38,581 bases of DNA from Emcibacter nanhaiensis. Lineage in GTDB: Bacteria > Pseudomonadota > Alphaproteobacteria > Sphingomonadales > Emcibacteraceae. The position numbers and the translations under genes are program-made. Shown piece by piece: positions 24,359-32,496 of this stretch; positions within the stretch are counted from its first letter, which is position 1; each line of letters starts with the position of its first letter. The stretch covers positions 1 through 38,581 of the forward strand of contig NZ_VFIY01000003.1 of assembly GCF_006385175.1 (NCBI RefSeq), written 5' to 3'. The notes beneath the pieces were generated by a model. That model did no database searches. It was not told the DNA's origin and worked only from the letters and a program-made list of their open reading frames with translations.

Positions 24359-25396
24359 ATGGTTAAGTCATGGGCTTTCGAGTTTTTTCCCAATCCCCAT
24401 GCTCATGGAGGCGAAGGTGCCGCCGAGATCGATCCGAAACTGGAGCAGGATTACTGGAACTTTTACATGGACCTTTGGGTAAGCGCCGAAGCTCTGGGAT
24501 TTGATGGTCTGCTGTTGAGTGAGCATCATTTCGGCGGCGGCTACAGCCCGTCTCCGAACATCCTGTTGCCGGCGATCGCCCAGCGGACCAAGAGCCTCCG
24601 TCTCGGCGTGATGGGCAATGTGCTGCCCTATCACACCCCCTGGCGTCTGGTGGAGGAGTTCGCCATGCTCGACAACCTGACCGGCGGTCGTCTGGAAATC
24701 GGTACCTCAGCCGGTATTCCCGCCGAACTGGCCATGGTTGGTATGTCTCCGGCTGAAGGTCGCGCCCGCTACGAAGAATCCATCCAGGTCATTGACCAGG
24801 CTCTGAAAAACGGGGTGATCAACCACAAAGGTGAATATTGGAATATTGAAAACCTGCCGGTCGTTCCGCCGTTCGCACAGAAGCCCGAGCCGCCGAAATG
24901 GACCACTGTGATCAGCGTCGAGTCCGCCCGCAAAGCGGCAAAACGCGGTTCCAAAATTGCCACCGGCTTTATCTCTACTGACAAGGTGAAGGAAGTCTTT
25001 GATAACTACAAGGAAGCGGCTGCTGAAGCCGGCCTTGAAGCCGGCCCGGATCAGCTGGGTCTGCGCCGTCAGGTCATCATTGATGCGACTTCGGTGCCGA
25101 GTGAAAAAGCCGAGGGTTACAAAGACGCCTTTGTCGATATGGTTGCCGCCTTTGACAAGCGCGTGATTGCCCCGGGCCGCAAGGCGCTGGACTCCGATGG
25201 TGCCCACGGATACGCTTTCGGTGACGACGAGTTTATCAGCGGTTCACCGAAGGAAGTAGCCGAGCAGATCAAGGACCAGTGCGAGCGCAGTGGTGCAGGT
25301 CACTTCCAGGTGGTTTTTGCCGGTCATCAGTCTCTGGAAGAGCTGGCCATGTCCTGGAAACTGTATGGTGAGGAAGTTATTCCTCTGCTTAAATAA
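24359..25396 (+). CDS. LLM-class flavin-dependent oxidoreductase (bacterial luciferase-like monooxygenase)
   Basis: A 345-residue (beta/alpha)8 flavoprotein. The family marks are SEHHFGGGYSPSPNILLPAIAQRT (about 59-82), the NVLPYHTPWRLVEEFAMLDNLTGGRLEIG region near 98-126 and a SAGIPAEL phosphate-binding turn. Such enzymes use reduced FMN and O2 to hydroxylate or to insert oxygen next to a carbonyl. An alpha/beta hydrolase follows 86 bp downstream, a pairing that fits Baeyer-Villiger oxidation and then ester or lactone opening. Reduced flavin could come from the flavin reductase encoded at 29861-30370. AGGAG lies upstream of ATG. The substrate is unknown. Confidence 0.86.
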   Translation: MVKSWAFEFFPNPHAHGGEGAAEIDPKLEQDYWNFYMDLWVSAEALGFDGLLLSEHHFGGGYSPSPNILLPAIAQRTKSLRLGVMGNVLPYHTPWRLVEEFAMLDNLTGGRLEIGTSAGIPAELAMVGMSPAEGRARYEESIQVIDQALKNGVINHKGEYWNIENLPVVPPFAQKPEPPKWTTVISVESARKAAKRGSKIATGFISTDKVKEVFDNYKEAAAEAGLEAGPDQLGLRRQVIIDATSVPSEKAEGYKDAFVDMVAAFDKRVIAPGRKALDSDGAHGYAFGDDEFISGSPKEVAEQIKDQCERSGAGHFQVVFAGHQSLEELAMSWKLYGEEVIPLLK

Positions 25397-25482
25397 GCCG
25401 CTGGGCCAGATTGTAAACTCCAGCGTCGACATTCCCTGTGATTGTCGGCGCTGGTTATTCAACATTAGACGAAGGAAAGCGC

Positions 25483-26337
25483 ATGTCTGTTGAAAAAGAT
25501 GTTGTCTATCACTCCGTGAACGGTCGTGACCTCAAGGTTGACCTCTACAAGCCCGAGGGCGGCAGTGTGCCGACCAAAACGGCTGTGGTGCTGATCCACG
25601 GCGGGGGCTGGATTTTGGGTGAAAAGGGCATGATGACGCCGCTGGCAAGCCAGTTTGCCGCCCAGGGGTTCCTTGCTGTTGCGGTGGAATATCGCCTGGT
25701 TCGCGAAGCGGCCTGGCCGGCCCAGCTCGAGGACGTGACAACAGCCGTGCGCTGGGTTGCCGATAACGCCACAGACCTCGGTATTGATGCGGACCGTATT
25801 GTTGTTGCCGGCGCCTCCGCCGGAGGGCACCTTGCGCTGATGGCAGCGGCTGAGCTCAACAAAGAGTCCAAGGTTGCGGCAGTGCTGTCACTCTTCTCCG
25901 CCAGCGAACTGACGGTTTCCGAAGTGCCGGAAAAAGGCAAGTTCAATGCGGCCATGCTGCTTGGCTCGGATGCCAGTGACGATGTGGTCAAGGCGGCCAG
26001 CCCTTACTATCAGGTCAGCGAGGGCTTCCCGCCGACCTTTGTCCTGCACGGCACGAAAGACTGGCTGATCGACCCGGTGGCCAGCCTGCGCCTGTATGAA
26101 AAGCTCAATGACCTGGGTGTCACGGCCGAACTGCATATGGTCGCCAATGCCATCCACGAGTTCATCGAGGAACCGGGCATGACCGGCCCGATGGTCTCTG
26201 AAATCGCCCTGTTCCTGAACCGGGTGGTTATCGATCCGGCAAAATGGGCAGCGGAAACAGAGGAGCACAACCTGTTCGCCAAGGGACCGGAAGCATTGCA
26301 GGCCCTGATGGCCCAGATGCTGGAGCAGACTCAATAG
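25483..26337 (+). CDS. Alpha/beta hydrolase (HSL/BD-FAE-like esterase)
   Basis: A 284-residue hydrolase of the hormone-sensitive-lipase-like group. The oxyanion motif HGGGW is at 39-43, the nucleophile elbow GASAGG has Ser112, and the acid and base are probably Asp197 (or Asp193) in TKDWLIDP and His225 in NAIHEF. It should hydrolyse an ester, lactone or enol ester. Its position after the LLM monooxygenase fits opening of a Baeyer-Villiger product; hydrolysis of a meta-cleavage product is possible too, though that family usually lacks the HGGGW motif. ATG 25483 is preceded by GAAGGAAAG; an upstream ATG at 25438 is not. The ligA-like gene starts 33 bp later. Confidence 0.87.
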   Translation: MSVEKDVVYHSVNGRDLKVDLYKPEGGSVPTKTAVVLIHGGGWILGEKGMMTPLASQFAAQGFLAVAVEYRLVREAAWPAQLEDVTTAVRWVADNATDLGIDADRIVVAGASAGGHLALMAAAELNKESKVAAVLSLFSASELTVSEVPEKGKFNAAMLLGSDASDDVVKAASPYYQVSEGFPPTFVLHGTKDWLIDPVASLRLYEKLNDLGVTAELHMVANAIHEFIEEPGMTGPMVSEIALFLNRVVIDPAKWAAETEEHNLFAKGPEALQALMAQMLEQTQ

Positions 26338-26370
26338 TGTGCACCTAACCATAAAAAATGGGAGGTTATT

Positions 26371-26634
26371 ATGAGTGTTAATGCGTTGGAAGCGGCTTTG
26401 TGGCAGTTGTATCTTCATCCTGGGGATGCGGACAGCTTCCGCTCGGATGCAGCGTCCTATGCGGCGGATTACCGTGTGACGGACAAGGAGCGGGAGCTTC
26501 TGGTCTCGGTCGATGTGATGGGTCTGATTGACCACGGGGTCAACAGCCTTCTGGTGCTGATGGCGTTCCAGACCATTTACGGCCCGGAACGGCTGCATGA
26601 TTATTTTGACATCGTCAACGCGCCGGCGGCTTAA
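26371..26634 (+). CDS. LigA-like small subunit of extradiol dioxygenase (second pair, R2 copy 1)
   Basis: An 87-residue LigA-fold protein (NALEAALWQLYLHP, YRVTDKERELL, a SLLVLMAFQ helix near 60). It should form the cap subunit of the LigB-like enzyme 56 bp downstream. GGGAGG precedes ATG. It follows the hydrolase by 33 bp and is probably cotranscribed from promoter B. The protein is identical to the one at 37426 and about 45% identical by eye to the one at 4225. Confidence 0.83.
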   Translation: MSVNALEAALWQLYLHPGDADSFRSDAASYAADYRVTDKERELLVSVDVMGLIDHGVNSLLVLMAFQTIYGPERLHDYFDIVNAPAA

Positions 26635-26690
26635 GCCGCGGGCCGGGCAGATAACCGGATAGGGCAGGCAACAAGAGAAAGAGAGAGACA

Positions 26691-27524
26691 ATGGCAGAGT
26701 TGGTAGGTGGTTTCCTGATGCCGCATGTGCCGTCGATCCCGACGGGCGGCTATGGTGAAGAACCCTGGCAGAAAGAGGCTTCGGACAAGGCCTTTGCGCA
26801 TATTTCCAAACGGGTTGAAGAGCTTGAGGCGGATACGGTGATTATCGTCGGCGACGATCACTATGAGAATTTCGGTCCGCGCTGCATCCCCAACTGCCTG
26901 ATTGCGACCGGCGATGTGGGGGTTTCCGCCCATGCCCAGACCCTGGGCCTGACCGGCGATGCGATCCCCAACAACGAGGAACTGGCGCAGCATATCCTGG
27001 AGACGGGGTATCGGGAAGGTGTCGACTGGGCCTTTGCCAAGTCGCTTGATGTGGACCATTCGGTGGCCATTCCCTATCACATGTCGCTGAAACGGCTGGG
27101 CGTCAAGGCGATCCCGGTTTACCTGAACTGTGTGGTGGCGCCGCTGATCCGGAGCCGCCGGGCCTTTGAGATCGGCCAGAGCATCGGCCGGGCGGTCGAG
27201 AGCTGGGACGGCGTCGAGCGGGTTGTGGTGTTCGGCACCGGCGGCATCAGCCACTGGGTCGGCAGTCCGGGCATGGGTTTTGTCAATGAGGAGTTTGACC
27301 GCAAGGTGCTGGCGATGGTGGAAGCGGGCGACATTGACGGCCTGATCGCCCTGCCGGACGAGGTGATCCTGGAGAGCGCCGGCAACGGCGCGCTGGAGAT
27401 CAAGAACTGGCTCTGCGCCATGGGCGCCCTGCCGGCCGGCACCACGGCCGAGACCATCGCCTATGAGCCGATCCCGACCTGGATTACCGGCTGCGGCTTC
27501 GCCGAACTGAAACCCGCCGCTTGA
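26691..27524 (+). CDS. LigB-like catalytic subunit of extradiol dioxygenase (second pair, R2 copy 1)
   Basis: A 277-residue LigB-superfamily enzyme. His12 (MPHVPS), His57 (GDDHYEN), His189 (GISHWVG) and Glu237 (ALEIKNW) reproduce the metal and acid-base sites of LigB. Ring cleavage of a catechol-type substrate is expected. Its ribosome site (AGAGAGA) is modest. The first-pair LigB at 4520 shares the framework, but the 15-30 and 75-92 segments differ strongly, likely changing the substrate pocket. An identical protein is encoded at 37746. Confidence 0.88.
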   Translation: MAELVGGFLMPHVPSIPTGGYGEEPWQKEASDKAFAHISKRVEELEADTVIIVGDDHYENFGPRCIPNCLIATGDVGVSAHAQTLGLTGDAIPNNEELAQHILETGYREGVDWAFAKSLDVDHSVAIPYHMSLKRLGVKAIPVYLNCVVAPLIRSRRAFEIGQSIGRAVESWDGVERVVVFGTGGISHWVGSPGMGFVNEEFDRKVLAMVEAGDIDGLIALPDEVILESAGNGALEIKNWLCAMGALPAGTTAETIAYEPIPTWITGCGFAELKPAA

Positions 27525-27659
27525 GCCTGGTCTCTGACCAAAGGCTAAATAAGGGGAGAGCAGAAGTGTGCAGAAGATGCCTGGCGACAGGCGTGACAAG
27601 GTCGAATTGTATTCGTCTCCTGGCACATGGCTTATTGAACGAATAACAGGAGCTTGCGT

Positions 27660-28751
27660 ATGTCGCATGACTTTTTATCGACTCCTCTGGAAATTATCGA
27701 GGAGGCCCGCAACGGCCGGATGTTCATCCTTGTCGATGATGAGGATCGGGAGAATGAAGGCGACCTGGTGATCCCCGGGCAAATGGTGACCCCCGATGCC
27801 ATTAATTTCATGGCCAAACACGGGCGCGGCCTGATTTGCCTGGCGATGACCAAAAAACGGGCCGACCAGCTCGGCCTCAATCCGATGGAGCGCAAAAACA
27901 GTTCGTCTTTCGAGACCGCGTTCACGGTCTCGATCGAGGCCAGCAGCGGGGTGACCACCGGTATTTCGGCGGCAGACCGGGCCCGTACCATTTCTGTCGC
28001 CATTGACGCCGCCAACGGTCCGGAAACAATCGCCACCCCGGGACATGTCTTCCCGCTGGTGGCGCGTGAGGGCGGGGTTTTGGTCCGTGCCGGACACACG
28101 GAAGCTGCCGTTGATGTTTCCCGGCTTGCCGGCCTCAATCCGTCAGGCGTGATTTGTGAAATCATGAATGATGACGGCACCATGGCGCGGATGGATGACC
28201 TGGTGGCTTTTGCCCAGTTCCATAATATGAAAATCGGCGCCATCCGGGACCTGATTGCCTATCGGCGCCTCAATGACCATCATGTGGAACGGGTTTCCAG
28301 CCGGCCGTTTCAATCCGACTATGGTGGAGACTGGACGCTGAGTGTTTATCGCAACACCATCGACGGCAGCGAGACCCCGGTGTTGCAAAAGGGTGAAATC
28401 AGCCCGGACCAGCCCACCCTGGTCAGGATGCACGGGACTTCCATTTTTACCGACCTGCTGGGACAGCCGGGGCCGCGCAAGCGCCTGCTTCAGCGGGCCA
28501 TGGCAGAAATCGGCAAGGAGGGGTCCGGTGTCATCGTTATTTTTACCTCCATTAGCCAGAGTAGCCTGCAGCAGGCCATTGAATCCGAATCTGAAGATAT
28601 GCAGATCCGCGGCTACGGGATCGGCGCCCAGATCCTGGCCGACCTTGGGATCAGTGATATGGTGCTGCTGACCAACAGCCATCACACCATGGTGGGACTG
28701 GAAGGCTATGGTCTCTCCGTCGTGGAGGAGCGGCAGATTCCTGACGCCTGA
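27660..28751 (+). CDS. ribB: RibBX-type 3,4-dihydroxy-2-butanone-4-phosphate synthase with degenerate GTP cyclohydrolase II domain
   Basis: A 363-residue fusion. Residues 1-200 are a complete DHBP synthase (RibB), with [10 protein letters not shown] (26-35), GHTEA (145-149) and the [13 protein letters not shown] block. It makes the four-carbon unit of riboflavin from ribulose 5-phosphate. Residues about 205-363 keep the GTP cyclohydrolase II fold, but the zinc cysteines are gone: the place of the RVHSEC...CDCG motif reads [19 protein letters not shown]. The second domain is therefore probably inactive, as in RibBX proteins known from alphaproteobacteria. AGGAG lies 7 bases before ATG 27660. 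Placed among several flavin-dependent enzymes, it could raise flavin supply during catabolism. Confidence 0.87.
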   Translation: MSHDFLSTPLEIIEEARNGRMFILVDDEDRENEGDLVIPGQMVTPDAINFMAKHGRGLICLAMTKKRADQLGLNPMERKNSSSFETAFTVSIEASSGVTTGISAADRARTISVAIDAANGPETIATPGHVFPLVAREGGVLVRAGHTEAAVDVSRLAGLNPSGVICEIMNDDGTMARMDDLVAFAQFHNMKIGAIRDLIAYRRLNDHHVERVSSRPFQSDYGGDWTLSVYRNTIDGSETPVLQKGEISPDQPTLVRMHGTSIFTDLLGQPGPRKRLLQRAMAEIGKEGSGVIVIFTSISQSSLQQAIESESEDMQIRGYGIGAQILADLGISDMVLLTNSHHTMVGLEGYGLSVVEERQIPDA

Positions 28752-28758
28752 GATGGCA

Positions 28759-28782
28759 GGTCCGTCATTGTTGTGGCGGACC
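28759..28782 (+). terminator. Hairpin after the RibBX gene
   Basis: GGTCCGTCA and TGGCGGACC (28759-28767 with 28774-28782) form a 9-bp stem with one G-T pair and a 6-nt loop, seven nt after the stop codon. It is followed by GATCTTTG, a poor T-tract. It may terminate the TauD-to-RibBX unit. Confidence 0.5.
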
Positions 28783-28909
28783 GATCTTTGTGGAACTTCC
28801 GGACGGGATGGTATAGATTGAGTGCGGTTCCTGATTTGGCAGGGGCCGGAGATTAACAAATAAATGACGCCACTATCAGTTTTCGAAGTGTTGGCAAGGG
28901 GATATAAGT

Positions 28910-29857
28910 TTGCATTTCAAGGGTCTTGATCTAAATCTGATTGTTATTCTCGACGCCTTGCTGGAAGAGCAAAGCGTCACCAAGGCAGCGGAACGGGTGC
29001 ATGTTTCCCAGCCTGCCGTCAGTGCCGCCCTGGCCAAGTTGCGCCAGCACACCGGCGATGAAATCCTGGAAAAAGTCGGGCGGGAATTCGTGCTCACTCC
29101 CCGGGCCCAGGCGATGGTCAAGCCGGTCAAGGAATTGCTGATCCAGATTGAGTCCACCATCCTCAGCGGCGCCGAATTCGACCCAACCGTGACCGAAAGA
29201 ACTTTCCGGATCGCCATGTCTTCCTATGCGGCGGAAGTGTTGATGGCAGGGCTGGTGGAAAAGATTGCCAACTCCTATCCCGGCATTTCCTGCATCATGG
29301 AGGAAATCAGCTCCGAAACCCTGTCCAGGGTGGAGACCGGGAACATTGACTGCGCGATTACCTTCCAGCAGACCAAGCTGATCAATCCCAGTTCGTCCAT
29401 CGAGGAATTCAGTTACACCCATGCCTTTTCTGATGAGTGGGTCCTGATCGCCGCTATCGATAACGACCAGGTAACGGAACAGCTGACCTACGAGGAATTC
29501 TGCAGCCTGCCCTATATCGAAACCCGGCTGGCCCGGATCCTCTCAAGTTTTGTGGAAAGCACCCTGGACCATCAGAGCCTTCGGCCCAGGCCGACCCTGA
29601 GTGTGCCCAGCTTCGAACTGGCCATCACCTGCGTCATGAACTCCGACTGTGTTGCTGTGGTTCCGGCGCTGCTGATTAACGACCATCTGCGCAAGTATGT
29701 GAAGACGATTAAACCGCCGTTTGACATCCCGGCGATTGGGGAGTTTCTGGTTTGGCATTCCCGTAGTGATGCGGATCCGGGACATACCTGGTTCCGCGAA
29801 CTGGTCGTTGAAGTGGCCCGGGAATCCCAGAAAAAGGCGAAGCCCCGCTATTGCTGA
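28910..29857 (+). CDS. LysR-family transcriptional regulator, NahR/NodD-like
   Basis: A 315-residue LysR regulator. The N-terminal winged helix (1-66; GLDLNLIVILDALLEEQSVTKAAERVHVSQPAVSAAL) has the wording typical of the NahR/NodD/LinR branch, whose members sense aromatic ligands. The effector domain covers about 90-300. The start is TTG at 28910, eight bases after AAGGGG, and the family's first residues MHFKGLDLNL match this start. It converges with the flavin reductase gene with only 3 bp between stops. The target promoter is not obvious; the upstream gap (28783-28909) may hold its own operator. Confidence 0.9.
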   Translation: MHFKGLDLNLIVILDALLEEQSVTKAAERVHVSQPAVSAALAKLRQHTGDEILEKVGREFVLTPRAQAMVKPVKELLIQIESTILSGAEFDPTVTERTFRIAMSSYAAEVLMAGLVEKIANSYPGISCIMEEISSETLSRVETGNIDCAITFQQTKLINPSSSIEEFSYTHAFSDEWVLIAAIDNDQVTEQLTYEEFCSLPYIETRLARILSSFVESTLDHQSLRPRPTLSVPSFELAITCVMNSDCVAVVPALLINDHLRKYVKTIKPPFDIPAIGEFLVWHSRSDADPGHTWFRELVVEVARESQKKAKPRYC

Positions 29858-29860
29858 GTA

Positions 29861-30370
29861 TCACCTCTGGCCGTTCGGCTCGAGGGGCAGGGCTTTCATA
29901 TATTTTCCGTCACCGAAAAGCAGCGGGCTGCGGTCGCTGCTGATGATATGCTCGACCTGGCCAATGAAAATGGCATGGTCGCCGCCTTCGTGGGTGGCAA
30001 CCTTGCGGCATTCCAGTACTGCGCAGCAGCCGTCGATAACCGGGACGCCGCCCAGGCCCCGGGAGGTGGCGATACTATTGAACTTGTCCTCGCCGGGGCG
30101 GGCAAAGCGCTGCGAGACGTCGACCTGGTCTTCAGCAAGAATATTGATGACAAAGCGGTCCGCCTCGCAATAGACCGGATGGCTTTGGGAGGTCAGCGCC
30201 TGGTTCCACAGGACCAGCGGCGGTTCCAGCGAGACCGAGGTAAAGCTATTGGCAGTCACGCCGCAGGCCGTGCCATCCCGTGCAACGCTGGTTACAACCG
30301 TCACGCCGGTGTAGAAGCGCCCAAGGACATTTCTGAGTTCCCGGCCGTCAAAATCTTTGGTTGTTGTCAT
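29861..30370 (-). CDS. Flavin reductase (HpaC/HsaB-like, FMN-binding split barrel)
   Basis: A 169-residue flavin:NAD(P)H reductase. The family runs are visible: FYTGVTVVTS, GVTANSFTSVSLEPPLVLW (37-55), FVINILAEDQ and HAIFIGQVEHI. It supplies reduced FMN or FAD to a partner monooxygenase. The best partner is the acyl-CoA-dehydrogenase-fold monooxygenase at 32925, expressed divergently from the same regulatory region; the LLM enzyme at 24359 is another. It lies 21 bp downstream of the ThDP gene in the same operon, with GGAG before ATG. Confidence 0.9.
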   Translation of the reverse strand: MTTTKDFDGRELRNVLGRFYTGVTVVTSVARDGTACGVTANSFTSVSLEPPLVLWNQALTSQSHPVYCEADRFVINILAEDQVDVSQRFARPGEDKFNSIATSRGLGGVPVIDGCCAVLECRKVATHEGGDHAIFIGQVEHIISSDRSPLLFGDGKYMKALPLEPNGQR

Positions 30371-30391
30371 TTTATACTCCAGCTCTACAGG

Positions 30392-32074
30392 TTATTTCTT
30401 TGCGTTATGAGCCGGGCCTTCGTGCATGAAAGCGGCAACCACGGACGCATTGATTTTACAATCGAGGAAAATCGGCCCGTCAGGATTCTCCAGCATGGGG
30501 GCCAGAGCCCTGAGTTCGTCGAGTGTGCGCACGGTCGCCGTTTCAAATCCGAACGATTCCGCCACCGGGGCGAAGTCGATATCCGGGAATTGTGACAACT
30601 GGACCGGCATGCCCTGGCCCTGCAGGAAATGCAACTCGGCGCCATAGGCACAGTCGTTCATCAGAATGATAACGAGGGGGATATATTCGCGGGCGACCGT
30701 TTCCAGTTCACCCATGTTCATCAGGAAGCTGCCGTCGCCCATCAGCAGAACGGTGGTCCGCTCCGGAGTGCCGGCGGCAAATCCCATGGCGGTGCCGAAG
30801 CCCATGCCGATGGAGGCGGTGTCGCCGGTATGTTTGAAATGGGACGGGCCGGGGCAGGAAAGATAGGGGACGGTTCCCAGCATATTGCCGGAATCCCAGA
30901 CCAGGTTGCGATCCTCCGGCAACAGCTTGTCAAGCTCGAGGGCGAGGGAGCGGCCGTCCATGGTGCGCGGCGTGCTCATTTCCTCGTAGTCGTCTTTCAT
31001 GTCGAAGTCGGCAAGCCAGCGGGCATTTTCCTCGCACCGCATTTCCATTTCTGATTTGTCACGTGAAGGAATGGTATTAATTAACTGTTCTGAAACGAGT
31101 TTTGCATCGCCAACCAGGCCGATATCTGCGTCGAACCAGCGCCCGATACTGGGGCGGGACCGGTCAATATGGATGACCGGCAGGCCCTCCGGAATGGCGG
31201 TGGCGAAGCTGGTTGTCTGCTGGTTGAGGCTGGCGCCGATGGCGATGACGCAGTCGGCCTGCTCGATCAGGCGACGGCCGCCGACGTTGGAGAAGGACCC
31301 GAGGATGCCGCAGTTAAAGGGATGGCCGCGGAACATGTCTTTGGCCTTCATGGTCGTGACCAGGGCGGCGCCGATATGGTCGGCGAGGCGGATAATCTCC
31401 TCCCGCGCGCCGGCGGCATAGGCGCCGATGCCGGCGATGATCAGCGGCTTGCGGCTTTTTTCAATCAGCGAAACGGCCACTTTAAGGGCGCTGTCGCGGG
31501 CCGGCTGGGGTGTATAGGGAACCGGCTCAATGGTTCCCGGTGCCGTGGCGACCGGATCTACCTGGGCCTGCTGTACGTTGGAAGGCAACAGATAGGCAAC
31601 GGCGCCGCTGTGCGCGGCGGCGGCGGCCTGTACGAAGGTGCGGCGCGCGGTGGTGGCATCATTGGCCCGGAAGGTTTTGATCCCGGCCGCATGGAGCAGG
31701 GCCATGGTGTCCAGGCTCTTGCGGTCCGGCCCCACGGAATTGGGCGCTTTATCCACATTGGGGGCATCGCCATAGATCATCAGAACCGGTGAACCGGTAC
31801 GGTTGGCATAGTTGGCGCCGTTCATGCTGTTGGTGGTGCCGGGGCCGCGCCCGATGATGACAATGGCCAGGCGTCCTGTCGCTGCCGCATAGCCTTCCGC
31901 CATGGAGATTGCATTGTTTTCGTGGCGGGCGCCATAGAAACGTACGCCGACGGAATCGATCATGGCAATAAGTTGGGCAGTATCGTCACTCATCAGTCCG
32001 AAGACGCATTCGACACCAAGCTCTTTGATATCTGTAGCAAGAGCCTCATAGACCGCCACCCTGTTATCCTGCAT
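30392..32074 (-). CDS. Thiamine-diphosphate-dependent decarboxylase/lyase (acetolactate synthase-like, benzoylformate decarboxylase group)
   Basis: A 560-residue ThDP enzyme with the three-domain pyruvate-oxidase layout. Glu52 (ARHENNAISMAEGYA) activates the cofactor. The ThDP-Mg motif runs from GDG (446-448) to N473-D474 (LMNDCAYG). It is catalytic-subunit sized, with no regulatory subunit nearby, so a role in branched-chain amino acid synthesis is unlikely. Decarboxylation of an aromatic 2-oxo acid or carboligation is more likely in this setting. AAGGAAGG precedes the ATG. It leads the - strand operon that continues into the flavin reductase, from shared-box promoter E. Confidence 0.86.
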   Translation of the reverse strand: MQDNRVAVYEALATDIKELGVECVFGLMSDDTAQLIAMIDSVGVRFYGARHENNAISMAEGYAAATGRLAIVIIGRGPGTTNSMNGANYANRTGSPVLMIYGDAPNVDKAPNSVGPDRKSLDTMALLHAAGIKTFRANDATTARRTFVQAAAAAHSGAVAYLLPSNVQQAQVDPVATAPGTIEPVPYTPQPARDSALKVAVSLIEKSRKPLIIAGIGAYAAGAREEIIRLADHIGAALVTTMKAKDMFRGHPFNCGILGSFSNVGGRRLIEQADCVIAIGASLNQQTTSFATAIPEGLPVIHIDRSRPSIGRWFDADIGLVGDAKLVSEQLINTIPSRDKSEMEMRCEENARWLADFDMKDDYEEMSTPRTMDGRSLALELDKLLPEDRNLVWDSGNMLGTVPYLSCPGPSHFKHTGDTASIGMGFGTAMGFAAGTPERTTVLLMGDGSFLMNMGELETVAREYIPLVIILMNDCAYGAELHFLQGQGMPVQLSQFPDIDFAPVAESFGFETATVRTLDELRALAPMLENPDGPIFLDCKINASVVAAFMHEGPAHNAKK

Positions 32075-32102
32075 TGCTTTTTTACCTTCCTTATATGCAA
32101 CA

Positions 32103-32155
32103 AGACCGCCTGACAGCAGCGCTTCAAAGCGCCTCTGCAGTCGGGCAGTCGGTCT
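32103..32155 (-). promoter_or_regulatory. Structured 5' leader of the ThDP operon
   Basis: AGACCG (32103-32108) can pair with CGGTCT (32150-32155), and inside it GCGCTT (32119-32124) with AAGCGC (32127-32132), with CTG and GCAG blocks pairing between. The result is a long bulged hairpin in the roughly 100-nt leader transcribed from promoter E. It could influence translation or RNA stability; no known riboswitch consensus is recognised. Confidence 0.35.
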
Positions 32156-32180
32156 GGTATCAGACGTATGAATACTACCG

Positions 32181-32226
32181 AAAGTAAAGGAAGGGACGAA
32201 GTCTTGTAAAATCGATCTTAATTATT
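32181..32226 (-). promoter_or_regulatory. Promoter with shared box (site E), ThDP and flavin reductase operon
   Basis: On the - strand: AATAA (32226-32222), seven bases, CGAT, TTTACA (32210-32205), an 18-bp spacer and TACTTT (32186-32181). The TTAAGATCGATTTTACAAG core is the same as in promoter C on the opposite strand. The leader is about 100 nt. Confidence 0.7.
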
Positions 32227-32338
32227 TGTCTCATCAAACAGAGTTATGTTGCACAGCATTCTGGTCAGCTCGCCTCTCAGCCCTGGCCTTTCGACAAATA
32301 ACCCCTGGTAAATCTGCATAAGCCGCCCTGATGGGTCC

Positions 32339-32384
32339 GATAATTAAGATCGATTTTACAAGGCTTCCGGCCATCCGATACCCT
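32339..32384 (+). promoter_or_regulatory. Promoter with shared box (site C), VOC and monooxygenase operon
   Basis: GATAA at 32339-32343, seven bases, CGAT, TTTACA at 32355-32360, an 18-bp spacer and TACCCT at 32379-32384. The spacer end CCATCCGATA resembles GCATCCGATA in promoter B. The leader to ATG 32497 is about 105 nt. Confidence 0.72.
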
Positions 32385-32496
32385 GAATGGGAAAATGAAG
32401 AGAGGAATGTCGGATCGACCGGCCTGAAAACAGGTTGCGCTGAACACAATATTATGTGAACCGGGTCCGGTCGTGTAGCAGAGGAGAACAAATAAA

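Larger units (their letters stand above)
26371..27526 (+). repeat. Direct repeat R2, copy 1 (ligA-like and ligB-like genes)
   Basis: This block matches 37426-38581 at a constant offset of 11055. All frames compared on both strands translate identically, so the two are the same or nearly the same at nucleotide level. The left boundary is exactly the A of the ligA-like start codon; the ribosome sites upstream differ (GGGAGG here, GGAGAGG at copy 2). The right boundary is not visible because the window ends within the match. Confidence 0.95.
32075..32496. other. Divergent regulatory region with two shared-box promoters
   Basis: This 422-bp region separates the ThDP/flavin-reductase operon (-) from the VOC/monooxygenase operon (+). 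It contains promoter E reading left and promoter C reading right, with about 110 bp between the two boxes. The left leader carries a large imperfect hairpin. No gene is seen. Confidence 0.7.
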
